From Deltaproteobacteria bacterium (GTDB taxonomy: Bacteria; Bdellovibrionota; Bdellovibrionia; Bdellovibrionales; JAMPXM01): a stretch of DNA of 64,000 nt. Below, one piece after another: positions 36,335 through 44,921 of this stretch. The position numbers were made by a program, and so were the translations under genes. The stretch is from contig JAFLCB010000008.1 in NCBI GenBank assembly GCA_017302795.1, positions 165,879-229,878 on the forward strand, written 5' to 3'. The number at the start of each line of letters is the position of its first letter. Positions within the stretch are counted from its first letter, which is position 1. The notes below the pieces were generated by a model. That model saw only the letters and a program-made list of their open reading frames with translations. It was not told the DNA's origin and ran no database searches.

Positions 36335-37498
36335 TTATTGGCTTAACTCCATTTTAGCGATTGTCTGCAGTTGCATGTTCGATGTTCCTTCGTAGATCTG
36401 ACCTATTTTAGCATCGCGCCAGAATTTTTCGACAGGATATTCCCGGGTGAAGCCATTTCCACCGAAAAGATCGATCGCAAGCGACGTGATCTTTTCTGCG
36501 GCTCGAGAAGAGTACAGTTTTGCCATCGCGGCTTCCTCAATGAATGGCTGTCCAGAGTCTTTCAATCGAGCAGCGTTGTAAACAAGTAGGCGTGAAGCTT
36601 CTAATTGAACTCGCATTTCTGCCAACTGAAACTGAACGCCCTGGAATTCAGCGATCGCCTTGCCAAACTGCTCCCGAGTTTTGATGTAACCGAGTGTGGC
36701 TTCGTAGGCCCCTTGAGCGATTCCGACCATTTGTGCGCCGATCCCAATTCGTCCTTCGTTCAACGTTTCGATGGCGATCTTATAACCTTTGCCGACTTCG
36801 CCAAGAATGTTGTCCTTTGGCACTTCGCAATTTTCAAACAAAAGTTCACATGTTGAGCTCGCTCGGATTCCTAGCTTATCTTCTTTCTTTCCTACTGTGA
36901 AACCTTTGAATGATTTTTCCACGATAAACGCCGTGATACCTTTGTAACCGGCGCTCGGGTTCATGTTCGCAAAGCAAATAAAGACAGAGGCCTCTTTACC
37001 ATTGGTGATCCAAAGCTTTGATCCGTTTAAGATCCACTTGTCGCCTTTGTCTTCTGCGCGAAGTTTCAGCGCGAACGCGTCGGATCCAGACGTGCTTTCT
37101 GACAAGCAATAGGCGCCCACCCACTCGCGCGCAAGTTTCGGAAGGTATTTGGAGCGAATAGCTTCGGTACCAAACCGCAGAAATGCGTTGGTCACCAAAG
37201 TGTTTTGCACATCCATTAAAACTGAAATCGAACCATCAACCCGCGCAAGCTCTTCGACTGCCAGGCAGGCCATTGTGAAGGTGCCACCTGTGCCACCATA
37301 TTTTTCCGGCGACTCGACGCCCATCAGTCCCATTTCGAAAAGTTTGGGAAGTAGAGCCGGTTCAATCTTGGCAGCTTCGTCCATCTTCGAAACCAAAGGC
37401 TTGATTTCGGCTTCCGCAAAAGTGCGCACAGCGTCGCGAAATGCGAGTTCGTCTTCACTTAGAGTTGTCAATGCTGGGCGTGCTGATTCTTGAGACAT
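36335..37498 (-). CDS. Acyl-CoA dehydrogenase (short/branched-chain type)
   Basis: FAD enzyme introducing a 2,3 double bond into acyl-CoA. The fold is complete: N-terminal helices (ELAFRDAVRTFAEAEI), the FAD-binding beta domain (AYCLSESTSGSDAFAL, LWITNGKEA) and C-terminal helices (NEGRIGIGAQMVGIAQGAYE, REQFGKAI). The catalytic base Glu is in IYEGTSNMQLQ, the position used by short-chain and SBCAD types. The start ATG 37498 has GGAGG eight bases upstream; the 11 extra codons from 37531 are not needed. It is divergent from the B12-subunit gene and probably acts on branched or short substrates alongside IcmF. Confidence 0.93.
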   Translation of the reverse strand: MSQESARPALTTLSEDELAFRDAVRTFAEAEIKPLVSKMDEAAKIEPALLPKLFEMGLMGVESPEKYGGTGGTFTMACLAVEELARVDGSISVLMDVQNTLVTNAFLRFGTEAIRSKYLPKLAREWVGAYCLSESTSGSDAFALKLRAEDKGDKWILNGSKLWITNGKEASVFICFANMNPSAGYKGITAFIVEKSFKGFTVGKKEDKLGIRASSTCELLFENCEVPKDNILGEVGKGYKIAIETLNEGRIGIGAQMVGIAQGAYEATLGYIKTREQFGKAIAEFQGVQFQLAEMRVQLEASRLLVYNAARLKDSGQPFIEEAAMAKLYSSRAAEKITSLAIDLFGGNGFTREYPVEKFWRDAKIGQIYEGTSNMQLQTIAKMELSQ

Positions 37499-37604
37499 GG
37501 CGAGGCCTCCGTAAGACATGGTTGCGATCAAGTTTTATCTCGTAGTAGTTTTGCGTCAAGTTCTCATACAACGAACGGACCCAACAAAATGGGATGGAGT
37601 AGAT

Positions 37605-38021
37605 GTGTCGGCAAATCAGTCTGGTTCAGCGAGTGTGGTGAGGGTTTTGGTCGCAAAGCCAGGTCTTGATGGACACGATCGCGGTGCAAAGGTTGTGGCC
37701 CGAGGCTTACGAGATGCTGGATTTGAAGTCATTTATACCGGTCTCCACCAAACGCCCGATATGGTTGTAGCGGCGGCGCTTCAAGAGGACGTCGATGTGA
37801 TTGGTCTTTCCATATTGTCTGGCGCCCATTTACCGCTTGTGCACGCGGTGCAAGATCGAATGAAGGCGGCGAATATAAAAAAACCTATTTTTGTAGGCGG
37901 CATCATTCCGCCCGACGATGCAAAGGCACTTTTGGATTCGGGAGTCGCGGCGGTATTTGGACCCGGATCTTCCATCAAAGAAATTTCCGATCGTATTCAT
38001 GAACTGGTGGATCACGCATGA
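37605..38021 (+). CDS. Stand-alone cobalamin (B12)-binding subunit of a methylmalonyl-CoA mutase-type enzyme
   Basis: A 138-residue protein with the Rossmann-like B12 domain. It carries the DGHDRGAKVV motif (Asp-x-His-x-x-Gly, lower-axial histidine), LSILSGAHLPL and VFVGGIIPPDD/GVAAVFGPGSS, as in the C-terminal part of methylmalonyl-CoA mutase. GTG 37605, with GGAG six bases upstream, gives the natural start (MSANQSGSASVV); the earlier ATG at 37518 reads through the promoter region. IcmF carries its own B12 domain, so this subunit must partner a separate mutase alpha subunit encoded elsewhere. Its stop overlaps the next gene by four bases (ATGA). Confidence 0.9.
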   Translation: MSANQSGSASVVRVLVAKPGLDGHDRGAKVVARGLRDAGFEVIYTGLHQTPDMVVAAALQEDVDVIGLSILSGAHLPLVHAVQDRMKAANIKKPIFVGGIIPPDDAKALLDSGVAAVFGPGSSIKEISDRIHELVDHA

Positions 38022-38800
38022 AGCTAAAACTCTTTCGGTTGCTGGGCTTTTTGGTTCTGATGGTGACGTTTCAGCTTCCGAATGTAGCCGCAAGTCGCAG
38101 CGAGTTCTTGGCGAATCTCGGGCAAGGGATGGTCAAAAAAGGTGATGCTAAATACCAGGATCGTTGGACACTTGGAAGTTGGTTTGAAACTCAGCGCCAG
38201 ACACGGCTACAGGACATGTGGCTAGCGGGAAATCGTGAGGATGACATCTATGATTTCATGCTTGGCGGGCGAACAGGAGTTAGAACAACTACAACGGGCG
38301 GGGTCGAATCGAGTCTGCGGTCGCGCGGTACCCAGGCGGAGGCCATAGCTTACGCAACATTGGTCGGCCTGGAAGGCCAGTACATGGATCTTGAAACTGA
38401 GGGATCGAGATGGCAGGGGGCATTGGGTTTAAGGTTGATCGGTGATTCGCAGCAAAATACCAATCTCACGGTACTTTACGGAATAGGTTCGAACCTGGAG
38501 GTTGATCCAAGCAGCCAAACCGCTGATGAAGTTCAAAACCATCACGCCGAAGCCAGGGTGACGCTTTACCTGACGCGGGCTTTCGGTGTGGAAGCGTCGT
38601 ATCAAATGAATTTGCCGGCCACCAGTCGCAACGGAGCTGATATCGAGGGATCTGTTGTCGAAGCGACGGCGTTTTTGGACTTCAGCTTTATTCGAATCTT
38701 GGGAACTTGGTCCCGTGACACTCAACTGCGGAAGTTTCAGGCGATTTCTTCGGAACGAAATCGAGAATCGATCGACGCCGGGTTGAAGCTTTTCTTTTGA
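38018..38800 (+). CDS. Putative outer-membrane beta-barrel protein
   Basis: A 260-residue protein with signal peptide MKLKLFRLLGFLVLMVTF and cleavage near NVAAS. The mature chain shows amphipathic strands (GVESSLRSRGTQAEAIAYAT, TNLTVLYGIGSNLEV, AEARVTLYLTRAFGVEASYQ, FIRILGTWSRDTQL). It ends in GLKLFF, with the aromatic C-terminal residue recognised by the BAM complex. It is translationally coupled to the B12-subunit gene (ATGA overlap), which is an unusual pairing with no obvious functional logic. No family recognised. Confidence 0.75.
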   Translation: MKLKLFRLLGFLVLMVTFQLPNVAASRSEFLANLGQGMVKKGDAKYQDRWTLGSWFETQRQTRLQDMWLAGNREDDIYDFMLGGRTGVRTTTTGGVESSLRSRGTQAEAIAYATLVGLEGQYMDLETEGSRWQGALGLRLIGDSQQNTNLTVLYGIGSNLEVDPSSQTADEVQNHHAEARVTLYLTRAFGVEASYQMNLPATSRNGADIEGSVVEATAFLDFSFIRILGTWSRDTQLRKFQAISSERNRESIDAGLKLFF

Positions 38801-38818
38801 TCCGCTACGACTTAAGGC

Positions 38819-41800
38819 ATGAACCAGAAAATTTCGATCTTCCCGCGCTTATGCCTATCGTTCTTCCTTTTTTCAGTCGGCACGTTGTCGACTGATTTGG
38901 AGGTCGCTTTCGCACATGAAAGTCATTTCGGTCTCGCCGGTGGTCACCATGGAAGCAACGGCTATGCGCCGATTGCAGAAAAAACCGCCACTCAAGCACC
39001 GCCGGTCGGTCAGCCGATTTCGGGAATGCGCCAAATGACTTTTGTGGGTCCACGCGCCGGGGAAGGCTATTTCAGTGCGGACGGACGGCTTTTAATTTTT
39101 CAAAGTGAACGTGTTGATAATAATCCGTTCTATCAAATTTTCGTTTTGAATCGTGACAACGGTCAAACCGTGCAAGTGTCGCCCGGAGCCGGAAAGACCA
39201 CGTGCGCGTGGATTCATCCCTCCAACGAAAAGGCACTTTTTTCGAGCACGCATTTGGACTTGCTCATCAAAGACAAAACGGCAAAAGAGTATGAAGAACG
39301 AAAAAATCCTGTCAAAGGAAAGTACTCTTGGAGTTTTGACGAAACGTTCGACATTTTTGAAGCGCCGATCGCCGCGTCCTTGAAGACCGGCAATGCCGTT
39401 CCAGAAAAAAGTCTCCGGCGATTGACCAAAGAGATCGGCTACGATGCCGAAGCTAGCTATTCGCCTGATGGACGAAAGATTGCCTTTGCTTCGAACCGAG
39501 CGGGGTACACGGAGACACTATCAGCCGACGACAAAAAGACTTTCGATCAAGATCCGTCCTACATGATGGATTTGTATATGATGAATGCTGACGGCTCTGA
39601 CGTCGAGCGGCTCACCACGGCACGCGGTTATGATGGCGGTCCATTTTTCTCGGCCGACGGAACAAAGCTCACGTGGCGCAGATTCTCACCGAACGGGCAG
39701 TTTGCTGAAATTATGGTGATGGATCTTAAGACAAAAAAAGAAAAACAGCTGACCGAGATGAAGGCAATGAGCTGGGCTCCGTACTTCCATCCGTCGGGTG
39801 ATTATATCGTCTTCACGACCAACAAACTCGGATACTCGAACTTCGAACTCTTTGTGGTCGACGTTGAAGGCAGTCGTCAACCAGTGCGGGTATCTTACCT
39901 CGAGGGTTTTGATGGTCTTCCGGTTTTCTTGCCGAATGGCCGTGAAATTTCTTGGACCAGACGTGACGAGAAAGGTGAATCTCAAATTTATCTCGCAAGC
40001 TGGGATGACGGAATCGCTCGTGGACTATTGGGACTCAGTCGAGATGTACCATCGCTGGCAATGCTTTCAGCGGAAATGAAAGAAGACGACTTGAAAGCAT
40101 GGGTTTCCTATCTTTCGAGCGACGCGCTGAAAGGTCGTCGTCCGGGATCGGCAGAAGAGCGCCTCTACGTTGAAGCAATCGGAAAAATAATGCGTTCAAT
40201 GGGTCTAAAGCCTGTCTTCGGTAAGAGTTACGTTCAGCCCTTCGAATTCACTTCAGGGGTAAAACTCGGTCCGCTCAATCGCATGCGGATTCGGGAAAAT
40301 GGACAAGGCGGCGATCTTGCGATCGACACCGAATGGCGACCGCTTTCGATTTCCAAATCCGGTGACGTGATGGAATCTGGGTTGGTGTTCGCTGGTTACG
40401 GCGTGATGGCGCCAGCGAACGATAAACAGCCAGCGTTTGATTCTTACGACCAGATAGATGTCGCTGGAAAATGGGTCGTCGTGATCCAAGATCTACCGGC
40501 GGATGTTTTGCCAGAAAAACGGTTTCACTATCATCTCTATTCGCGCCCCCAGCACAAAGCCCTTGTAGCAAAACAAAAAGGGGCGATTGGTTTGATCTTG
40601 ATCGATTCACCGCGAGACAAGTCCGCGAAATCTTTAGCAAGCCTCAAGTTCGAAGGCGCTGGCGAAGTGGGAATTCCAGTTATTCACGTGACCGCAAAAG
40701 TTGCCGAACGACTTTTCAGTGGTTCGACGCCGCTATCATCCAAAATTGCTTTGCTCGATAAGGGCGAAGTTTTCGGCGAAGCATTGAAGACCTCTCTCGG
40801 AGGCAAAGTTGATATTCAATTTGAAAAGTCCATTGGTCTCAATGTCGCGGGTATGATTCCCGGTAAATCATCTAAAAATGCTCTCGTCCTTGGTGCTCAC
40901 GGAGATCATTTGGGACTTGGCGAAAACGCGGCAAGTCTCGCGAAATCAAACGAGCAAGGAAAAGTACACGCGGGCGCAGATGACAACGCCTCTGGTGTGG
41001 CGGCGCTTTTGGAAATGGCCCATTCTTTTTCTGCGTCTTCTGGAAATCCTGCGAAGCGACCGGACCGCGATATGATTTTTGCGATTTGGTCAGCTGAAGA
41101 GCTAGGTGTCTTGGGCTCCAACTATTTCCTCAAAGATTGGAAGGGTCCAAAGTTTCACGCCTATATGAACATGGACATGGTCGGTCGCCTGCGAGATGCA
41201 CTTTATCTTCAAGGCCTAGGCTCTGCGAAAGAGTGGCGAACGATGATGGAGTCGTGGTCAGAGGGGATGCCATTGTCGGCATTGACGAGTGCTCAGTTAG
41301 TGACGGCAAACGATCCGTACTTACCAACCGATGCAATGGCTTTTTATATGAAGGAAGTGCCAATTCTTTCCTTTTTCACGGGGTCGCATGCCGAGTACCA
41401 CTCGCCCCGGGATCGCTATGAAACTTTGAATTTTCCTGGGTTAGTTGCTGTGACAAAGACAATGCACTTTGTGGCAGACCGACTTCAGAGAAAAACGTCG
41501 AATCTCACTTGGGTAAAGGTCGAATCGGGAAGACCGCAAGGCGGCGAATCGCGGTCGTTCCGCTTGTACCTTGGGACGGTGCCTGACTATTCGCAAGAAG
41601 GCGTGAAGGGCGTTAAAATTTCCGGCACTTCAAAAGACTCGCCGGCAGAGACTGCGGGACTTAAACCGGGAGATGTGATTGTTGGCCTCGGCGGAATAAA
41701 AATTGATAGTATTTATGATTATGTTTACTGTCTCCAAGCACTGAAAGCCGATGTTAAAGTTCCTATTCAGGTTCGCCGCGGCGACAAAATGGTGGAGCTT

Positions 41801-41833
41801 TCGATCACTCCAAAATTGAAGAGCGGGGGCTAG
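38819..41833 (+). CDS. Exported TolB-like propeller / PA / M28 aminopeptidase / PDZ protein
   Basis: A multidomain secreted peptidase of 1004 residues. The signal peptide (ISIFPRLCLSFFLFSVGTL) is followed by a TolB/PD40-like beta-propeller (residues ~55-400) with repeated SPDGRKIAFASNRAG-type blades. A PA-like insert follows (AGYGVMAPANDKQPAFDSYD, WVVVIQDLPAD). The M28 zinc peptidase has ligands in LVLGAHGDHLGLG, ADDNASGVAAL, WSAEELGVLGS, MNMDMVGR and SHAEYHSPRD. The C-terminal PDZ domain carries SPAETAGLKPGDVIVGLGG. It likely degrades peptides in the periplasm or outside the cell. It is followed three bases later by the site-2 protease gene, so they share a transcript. Confidence 0.9.
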   Translation: MNQKISIFPRLCLSFFLFSVGTLSTDLEVAFAHESHFGLAGGHHGSNGYAPIAEKTATQAPPVGQPISGMRQMTFVGPRAGEGYFSADGRLLIFQSERVDNNPFYQIFVLNRDNGQTVQVSPGAGKTTCAWIHPSNEKALFSSTHLDLLIKDKTAKEYEERKNPVKGKYSWSFDETFDIFEAPIAASLKTGNAVPEKSLRRLTKEIGYDAEASYSPDGRKIAFASNRAGYTETLSADDKKTFDQDPSYMMDLYMMNADGSDVERLTTARGYDGGPFFSADGTKLTWRRFSPNGQFAEIMVMDLKTKKEKQLTEMKAMSWAPYFHPSGDYIVFTTNKLGYSNFELFVVDVEGSRQPVRVSYLEGFDGLPVFLPNGREISWTRRDEKGESQIYLASWDDGIARGLLGLSRDVPSLAMLSAEMKEDDLKAWVSYLSSDALKGRRPGSAEERLYVEAIGKIMRSMGLKPVFGKSYVQPFEFTSGVKLGPLNRMRIRENGQGGDLAIDTEWRPLSISKSGDVMESGLVFAGYGVMAPANDKQPAFDSYDQIDVAGKWVVVIQDLPADVLPEKRFHYHLYSRPQHKALVAKQKGAIGLILIDSPRDKSAKSLASLKFEGAGEVGIPVIHVTAKVAERLFSGSTPLSSKIALLDKGEVFGEALKTSLGGKVDIQFEKSIGLNVAGMIPGKSSKNALVLGAHGDHLGLGENAASLAKSNEQGKVHAGADDNASGVAALLEMAHSFSASSGNPAKRPDRDMIFAIWSAEELGVLGSNYFLKDWKGPKFHAYMNMDMVGRLRDALYLQGLGSAKEWRTMMESWSEGMPLSALTSAQLVTANDPYLPTDAMAFYMKEVPILSFFTGSHAEYHSPRDRYETLNFPGLVAVTKTMHFVADRLQRKTSNLTWVKVESGRPQGGESRSFRLYLGTVPDYSQEGVKGVKISGTSKDSPAETAGLKPGDVIVGLGGIKIDSIYDYVYCLQALKADVKVPIQVRRGDKMVELSITPKLKSGG

Positions 41834-41836
41834 GAA

Positions 41837-42547
41837 GTGGGCGGAGAACAAGACTTTATCGGGATTCTTTTTAAAGTTGCGGTATTCTTTATTCCATTTT
41901 TGTTTTCAATTTGCGTCCACGAGGCGGCCCACGCCTGGGCAGCGAAACTTTGTGGAGACCGCACAGCAGAACACATGGGTCGCTTGACCTTAAATCCTCT
42001 GGCACACGCAGATCCCCTTGGCACCGTGCTTTTGCCGATTGCGGCGGTCGTCCTTCCGGGAAACGTGTCGCAATTCATTTTCGGCTGGGCAAAGCCAGTT
42101 CCATTTGATCCAAGAAACCTGCGCGATAAAAAAAATGGTCCGTTCTTGATAGCAGCAGCAGGGCCGGCTTCAAACCTCGTTTTGGCCATGATCGGCGCAT
42201 TCCTCTTTGTGCTCATACAAAGTGGCTACTTGGTCTCTGGCCTCGAGGCTGATAAGGCCAAGCTCGTTGGACAAATCGCTGCACAATTTGTAGGCCTCAA
42301 CTGCATGCTTGCGGTCCTCAATTTGGTGCCAATTCATCCGTTGGATGGTGGAAAAATTGTGGCGCGATTTTTACCGGCGAAAGCAGCACTGTGGCTGGAA
42401 GAGCGCGAAACGATGTTGTCGATGATCCTTTTGGTTTTGTTTTTGACGGGTTTTGCGAGAATCCTTGGATACCCAGCCGGCCTCATCGCCAATGGTTTTG
42501 CTGACTTCGCTCAAATGACCCTCGCGTTTTTTGGAGCTTCTGTATGA
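41837..42547 (+). CDS. Site-2 protease family (M50) membrane metalloprotease
   Basis: Intramembrane zinc protease of the YwhC/Rv-type M50 subgroup, 236 residues with about five hydrophobic helices. The zinc site is FSICVHEAAHAWAAK (HEAAH), and the third ligand is in NLVPIHPLDGGKIVARFL. The linker NPLAHADPLGTVLLPI and FGWAKPVPFDPRNL are characteristic of the family. The start is GTG 41837, three bases after the M28 peptidase stop, with GGGGG as ribosome site. The stop overlaps trpS by four bases. Substrate unknown. Confidence 0.9.
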   Translation: MGGEQDFIGILFKVAVFFIPFLFSICVHEAAHAWAAKLCGDRTAEHMGRLTLNPLAHADPLGTVLLPIAAVVLPGNVSQFIFGWAKPVPFDPRNLRDKKNGPFLIAAAGPASNLVLAMIGAFLFVLIQSGYLVSGLEADKAKLVGQIAAQFVGLNCMLAVLNLVPIHPLDGGKIVARFLPAKAALWLEERETMLSMILLVLFLTGFARILGYPAGLIANGFADFAQMTLAFFGASV

Positions 42548-43617
42548 GCGATCAAAATCCGCTGCAGCCTTCTTCGTCTGAAATCCAAATCAGTCGTGCG
42601 AGTGAGAAGCCGCCCAAAGGTTCCATCATCATGAGCGGAATGCGTTCAACGCATCACTTGCATATAGGTAACTTTTACGGCGCTCTCAAACAGTGGTTAG
42701 ATTTGCAGTCTGATTACATGGGTTATTACGGCGTTATGAACTGGCACGCGATGACGTCCCGGTACAAAGAACCCCACGATGTCATGCACTTCGCACGCGA
42801 AAACTTTGCTGACTGGGTGGCGTGGGGGTTGGATCCCGAAAAAAATATTTTATTTGTTCAAAGTGAAGTTCCGGAACACATCGAACTCACGATGTTCTTT
42901 TTGATGATGACGCCAATGTCATGGCTTGAACGGGTTCCGACTTGGAAAGACGCCGAAGAGGAAGCCAAAGCAAGCGACACGCACAATTTGGGTCGGTTTA
43001 TGTATCCCGTCCTTCAGGCGGCCGACATCGCCGTTTATCGTGGCACCCATGTGCCAATTGGACAGGATCAAATTCCCCATTTGGAACTTTCGCGCGACAT
43101 TATCAAACGCTTTAACTTTCTCTATGGCGGAAATCTGCCGGAGCCAAAACCGATATTCAGTTCGACCCCGGTCTTGATCGGTTCCGATGGAAGAAAGATG
43201 TCGAAGTCCTATAACAATGCTTTTCAGATGACGCAGACTCCAGATGAAATTTCCAAGACTCTGCGCGCGATGCCGACAGATCCAGCGCGAGTACGTCGCA
43301 ATGATCCCGGCGAACCTACGAAGTGTCCAGTTTACAGTTTTCACAAACTTTATTCGAACGATGAAGATCGCAAGTGGGTGGAAGAGGGTTGTCGTTCTGC
43401 TGGAATTGGCTGCGGCGACTGTAAAAAGAAGCTTGGCGAAAATATAAACCAGAAAATGGAGAAGCCGCTTCAGATAAAGACCGAGCTTCTTTCCAATTCC
43501 GAAAAGCTTGACGGTCTTATTGCTGATGGCTGCGCTCGGGCAAGAAAAGTCGCTAAACTTCAGCTGGAGCAAGTGAAGGACTGGACCGGATTTAAACCGC
43601 TTGGAGATTGGCTCTAA
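42544..43617 (+). CDS. trpS: Tryptophan--tRNA ligase
   Basis: Charges tRNA-Trp. Class I signature HIGH-type is HLHIGNFYGAL near residue 40, with the conserved GMRSTHHLHIG context; the KMSKS loop is present as GRKMSKSYNN. The tryptophan-pocket region MYPVLQAADIAVYRGTHVPIGQDQ and CGDCKKKLGENI are typical. At 357 residues it carries a ~25-residue N-terminal extension over the common 330. ATG 42544 overlaps the site-2 protease stop as ATGA. It is downstream in the same transcript, and a small GCGCT/AGCGC hairpin lies before scpA. Confidence 0.95.
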   Translation: MSDQNPLQPSSSEIQISRASEKPPKGSIIMSGMRSTHHLHIGNFYGALKQWLDLQSDYMGYYGVMNWHAMTSRYKEPHDVMHFARENFADWVAWGLDPEKNILFVQSEVPEHIELTMFFLMMTPMSWLERVPTWKDAEEEAKASDTHNLGRFMYPVLQAADIAVYRGTHVPIGQDQIPHLELSRDIIKRFNFLYGGNLPEPKPIFSSTPVLIGSDGRKMSKSYNNAFQMTQTPDEISKTLRAMPTDPARVRRNDPGEPTKCPVYSFHKLYSNDEDRKWVEEGCRSAGIGCGDCKKKLGENINQKMEKPLQIKTELLSNSEKLDGLIADGCARARKVAKLQLEQVKDWTGFKPLGDWL

Positions 43618-43814
43618 GCACTTGATTGACGCAACGTGCGAGTAGGTACTGGTACACCGCCTCCATTTGGCCAAATAAGCGGCACTGCAAAAGATAAGTT
43701 GAACTAGACCTTTGGCCTTGCTTTGATTCTATCTGTAAATCAGGCCGGGGCACTCTCCACCGGAATAGCGCTTTAGTAGCGCCTTTCGCCACGGCACTTA
43801 CTGGGGGAACACGG

Positions 43815-44921
43815 ATGTCAGTTGCGGGGCGTTACCTCGTTCAATTACCTCACTTCGAAGGGCCATTGGCCCTTCTGCTCTATCTCATTCGCAAAGAAGA
43901 GATGGATATTTTCAACATCAACATCAACGCAATCACAAAAAATTATCTGGATCACATTCGGCTGATGAAGGAACTCGATCTCGAAGTCGCGGGTGAGTTT
44001 GTCGCCATGGCCGCAACGTTGATCCACATCAAAGCCAAGATGCTTCTTCCGCAATACAATGAAGAAGGCGAAGTTGTTGAAACGGAAGATCCTCGAAAAG
44101 AGCTGGTACAAAAACTTCTCGATTATCAGCTGTACCAAGACGCAGCGAAAAAGCTCTATGAGCGTCCGTTGCTCCGTAGAGATGTTTGGCCTCGGGGACT
44201 TCGCGAAGATCTTCGTGGCGATGAGCCTGGCGAAATTATCATTGAGGACGAAGGTCTTTTCGGCCTGATCGCGAGTTACCGCCGGGCCATGAAAAAGGCC
44301 GAGCGTCTAGTTCATCGGGTTCGTCCGAAGACTCAGTCGATTGCTGGACGTGTTTTGCAAATCAGTCACCGTTTGACCGTGGGTGTGAAGGTCTTGCTGC
44401 ATGATTTGTTGAATATAGGCGATCAACCGTATCGAACGCAGCTCTTGATTACTTTCTTATCGATGCTTGAAATGGGGCGCCTCGGATTTGTTTCAGTATT
44501 CCAGGCAGACACTTACGGCGATATTCACATCGAGCTGAAGAAACCCATTGAACGAAATATTCTTGAGCGCGTTCAGGAGTTCGATTCGTCAAATGCGGAT
44601 CAAGTTGCCGCGTCCATTATTGGTGAGGCACTGATCGAGCAAGAAATCACCGGCCAAGAAAACGCCCAGGTACATTTGGGTGAGATGTTGGCGACGGGGC
44701 ACGACACTGGTTACGAATCTGGGATTTTCGAGAAAGTCGAAGCCATTTTAGATGACCGCGTTGATGGCGACATCTCGGGATCTTCTGTAGAACAGAATCT
44801 TGAAGCTATGACTGCTGGCGCACTAGCGGGCGCACGTGAAAGTGCCTCGGATGACGAATTACTGATGGCCGAACAAGAGCTCGGTCTGATCGATCAAGGC
44901 GAAGGGGACTTAAATGTCTGA
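43815..44921 (+). CDS. scpA: Segregation and condensation protein A, with C-terminal extension
   Basis: Kleisin subunit of the SMC-ScpAB condensin that organises the chromosome. The N-terminal SMC-binding region is YLVQLPHFEGPLALLLYLIR-KEEMDIFNININAITKNYL. The family segment DLEVAGEFVAMAATLIHIKAKMLLP is followed by a winged-helix end (VFQADTYGDIHIELKK). Standard ScpA proteins have ~250 residues; here about 100 extra acidic residues follow (DNASNADQ-type, ending LGLIDQGEGDLNV). ATG 43815 is preceded by GGGGGAAC. It overlaps scpB by eight bases. Confidence 0.94.
   Translation: MSVAGRYLVQLPHFEGPLALLLYLIRKEEMDIFNININAITKNYLDHIRLMKELDLEVAGEFVAMAATLIHIKAKMLLPQYNEEGEVVETEDPRKELVQKLLDYQLYQDAAKKLYERPLLRRDVWPRGLREDLRGDEPGEIIIEDEGLFGLIASYRRAMKKAERLVHRVRPKTQSIAGRVLQISHRLTVGVKVLLHDLLNIGDQPYRTQLLITFLSMLEMGRLGFVSVFQADTYGDIHIELKKPIERNILERVQEFDSSNADQVAASIIGEALIEQEITGQENAQVHLGEMLATGHDTGYESGIFEKVEAILDDRVDGDISGSSVEQNLEAMTAGALAGARESASDDELLMAEQELGLIDQGEGDLNV

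Noticed and set aside
42919..43674. Minus-strand 251-codon ORF
   Set aside because: Antisense shadow of trpS; its translation has no protein-like features.
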